A stretch of DNA of 50,859 nucleotides from Yinghuangia soli. Its GTDB lineage: Bacteria > Actinomycetota > Actinomycetes > Streptomycetales > Streptomycetaceae. The DNA lies in assembly GCF_021502675.1 (NCBI RefSeq), contig NZ_JAKFHA010000019.1, positions 102,320 to 153,178 of the forward strand, in the 5' to 3' direction. The notes beneath the pieces were generated by a model. That model saw only the letters and a list, made by a program, of their open reading frames with translations. It had not been told where the DNA came from and did no database searches. Both the position numbers and the translations under genes were made by a program. This document shows, in pieces, positions 49,951-50,859 of this stretch (position 1 is the first letter of the stretch; every line of letters starts with the position of its first letter).

Positions 49951-50583
49951 GTGCCCTCGCATGACCGAGAAGCAGCGCAGACCCGTGGCGTGCTGCTCCG
50001 CATATTCGACGGCTTCGACGCCGAGTTGGCCGCCGTCGAGGAGCGCGTGGCGAGGGCGGGCTCGCCGGCCGCCGCGGTGGCCCGTACCGCGGACGCCGCA
50101 CGCATCCGCGACGGATTGCGGGCCGGCGATCCGACCGATCTCTTCCTGGACCCCACTCCGGTCGGCTGGTTCACCGCGCAGCTCGCCCAGGCCTCCGCAT
50201 GCCTGCCCGCCGGACCGGGCCAGGGCTTCGGCCCGGACGCCTCGGGCCGGTACACCGCACCGTGCCTGTTCGACCCGCACCACGGTCCGGCGACCGTCAG
50301 CGCACTGTGGCAGCCGTCCCCGGACCTGCTCCCGCGGCCGGTGCTGTGCTGCCCCGAGGACGCTGCGCGGATGGCCCGCGGCGAGGCTCCCCAGGCCCAT
50401 ACGTTCGCCACCCTTCGCGGCCCCCGCCCGATCTGGCAGTGCGACGACCGCTTCCTGGTGTTCTGGCTGCTGGGCCACTTCACCCTCGCGGGCTGGGAGC
50501 GCCTGGAGGCCTCCCTCGCCCACACGGCTTTCTCTGCCCCGCTGAACTACGTGACGACCCACCAGTGGTCCAAGGGGAACTAG
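49951..50583 (+). CDS. Hypothetical protein
   Basis: A 210-residue soluble protein of unknown family. It has a helical N terminus (GVLLRIFDGFDAELAAVEER), then a Gly/Pro-rich core with four Cys (ASACLPAG, TAPCLFDPHHG, PVLCCPED, WQCDDRF) and an aromatic end (FLVFWLLGHFTLAGWERLEA). The Cys/His spacing (CLFDPHHG, CC) could hold a metal, but no known motif matches. GTG 49951 is taken as start because GAAGGAGA lies ~7 bases upstream. The 278-base gap before it shows no other gene. Confidence 0.6.
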   Translation: MPSHDREAAQTRGVLLRIFDGFDAELAAVEERVARAGSPAAAVARTADAARIRDGLRAGDPTDLFLDPTPVGWFTAQLAQASACLPAGPGQGFGPDASGRYTAPCLFDPHHGPATVSALWQPSPDLLPRPVLCCPEDAARMARGEAPQAHTFATLRGPRPIWQCDDRFLVFWLLGHFTLAGWERLEASLAHTAFSAPLNYVTTHQWSKGN

Positions 50584-50688
50584 CAGAATATTCGCGCGTA
50601 TTCGGTCAGCCGCGAAGCACCACCGCAGACGCGGGGACGAGCCACCAGGCACGTTCGTAGTCGACATCCCGCCGAACGAATCGACGTA

Positions 50689-50727
50689 CCCCGTCCGCGC
50701 CTCCGGGGGGGGTGGGCGCGGACGGGG
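50689..50727 (+). terminator. Hairpin terminator, 13-bp perfect stem
   Basis: CCCCGTCCGCGCC (50689-50701) pairs with GGCGCGGACGGGG (50715-50727). The loop is a G-rich 13-mer. It closes the gene ending at 50583. Confidence 0.7.
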
Positions 50728-50799
50728 CCTGTCTTAGTGGTCCTAACAGAACGATCTTTGGCAGTGTGACGTTCGGCGGCTTGGGTCGTTGAACGGTTC

Positions 50800-50859
50800 G
50801 TGCGCAAAGGGGAGTTGCGTCCGTGGGTCGTCTCGGACGAGTTGTGGGCCTTGGTCGAG
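50800..50859 (+). mobile_element. Start of an IS5-like transposase, cut by the window end
   Basis: GTG 50800 opens a frame reading MRKGELRPWVVSDELWALVE to the last base. 'VVSDELWALVE' is the typical N terminus of IS5-type (DDE) transposases in actinomycetes, which continue 'PLLP'. Only 20 codons are inside the window, so the call rests on this motif. A terminal inverted repeat probably lies between ~50730 and 50770 (AGTGGTCCTAACAGAACG region) but cannot be confirmed without the other end. Confidence 0.65.

Noticed and set aside
1-50859. CRISPR arrays, tRNA or rRNA genes
   Set aside because: No regularly spaced identical repeats with unique spacers and no tRNA-like cloverleaf or rRNA segment were seen by reading; a covariance-model scan would be decisive but cannot be run here.

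Overview
The window is very GC-rich, uses GTG starts freely, and has many four-base start/stop overlaps and several probable leaderless promoters. Together with the gene content (DUF6421, DUF4239, SCO6745-type, DUF1023 and F420-type families, lysyl-phosphatidylglycerol synthase) this points to a filamentous actinomycete of the Streptomyces/Streptomycetales type. The first ~70 bases are almost pure G/C runs, so the window probably begins at a contig edge. The last 60 bases open a transposase gene.

Left part (1-25.6 kb) is mostly small housekeeping and accessory transcription units. It starts with a DUF4239 membrane protein, a carboxymuconolactone-decarboxylase-type protein and a leaderless TetR regulator. 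A duplicated ~250-bp intergenic segment follows, then a MprF-like lysyl-phosphatidylglycerol synthase that converges on a HVHH-motif membrane protein, and then a membrane-anchored esterase. Next come a terpene-synthase-like protein with degenerate metal motifs, DUF952, an F420/FMN split-barrel protein, and a coupled operon DUF6421 - SDR - threonine aldolase. After a 21-bp minisatellite there is a NodB-like lipoprotein lacking the usual Asp-Asp motif, two unknown proteins, a secreted WAVG-repeat protein and a membrane protein. The clearest regulatory unit is pnuC-nadR-nrtR (NAD salvage), headed by a near-perfect 25-bp palindrome over its promoter. It is followed by two small genes and by a divergent acyl-CoA dehydrogenase / MpaB-TetR locus.

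Middle part (25.6-31.3 kb) holds a WXG100/ESX-like module: a Pro-rich small protein, a WXG-like helical protein, a DUF1023 hydrolase reduced to a pseudogene by internal deletion plus frameshift, and a lipoprotein. A leaderless two-gene unit follows, with a secreted membrane-anchored von Willebrand A protein and a secreted membrane-anchored partner. It is closed by two perfect hairpin terminators. A LysR regulator converges on it.

Right part (31.3-50.6 kb) is the most interesting: a tightly coupled biosynthetic operon related to PUFA/secondary-lipid synthases. PKS1 (2465 aa) is NMO-NMO-KS-AT-ACP-KR. PKS2 (1612 aa) is KS-AT-DH-PPTase. Then come a free ACP, an alpha/beta hydrolase, an MGT-type glycosyltransferase and a membrane-bracketed zinc-ribbon methyltransferase, and a little further on a degenerate galactokinase-like GHMP protein. 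All biosynthetic junctions up to the methyltransferase overlap or are 1 nt apart. The inferred logic is iterative assembly of a reduced or partly unsaturated acyl chain, self-activation of the ACPs by the fused PPTase, hydrolase-assisted release or transfer, then glycosylation and methylation to a glycolipid. The 640-bp upstream region carries two perfect palindromes that are candidate operators. The window ends with an unknown gene, a terminator and the start of an IS5-like transposase.
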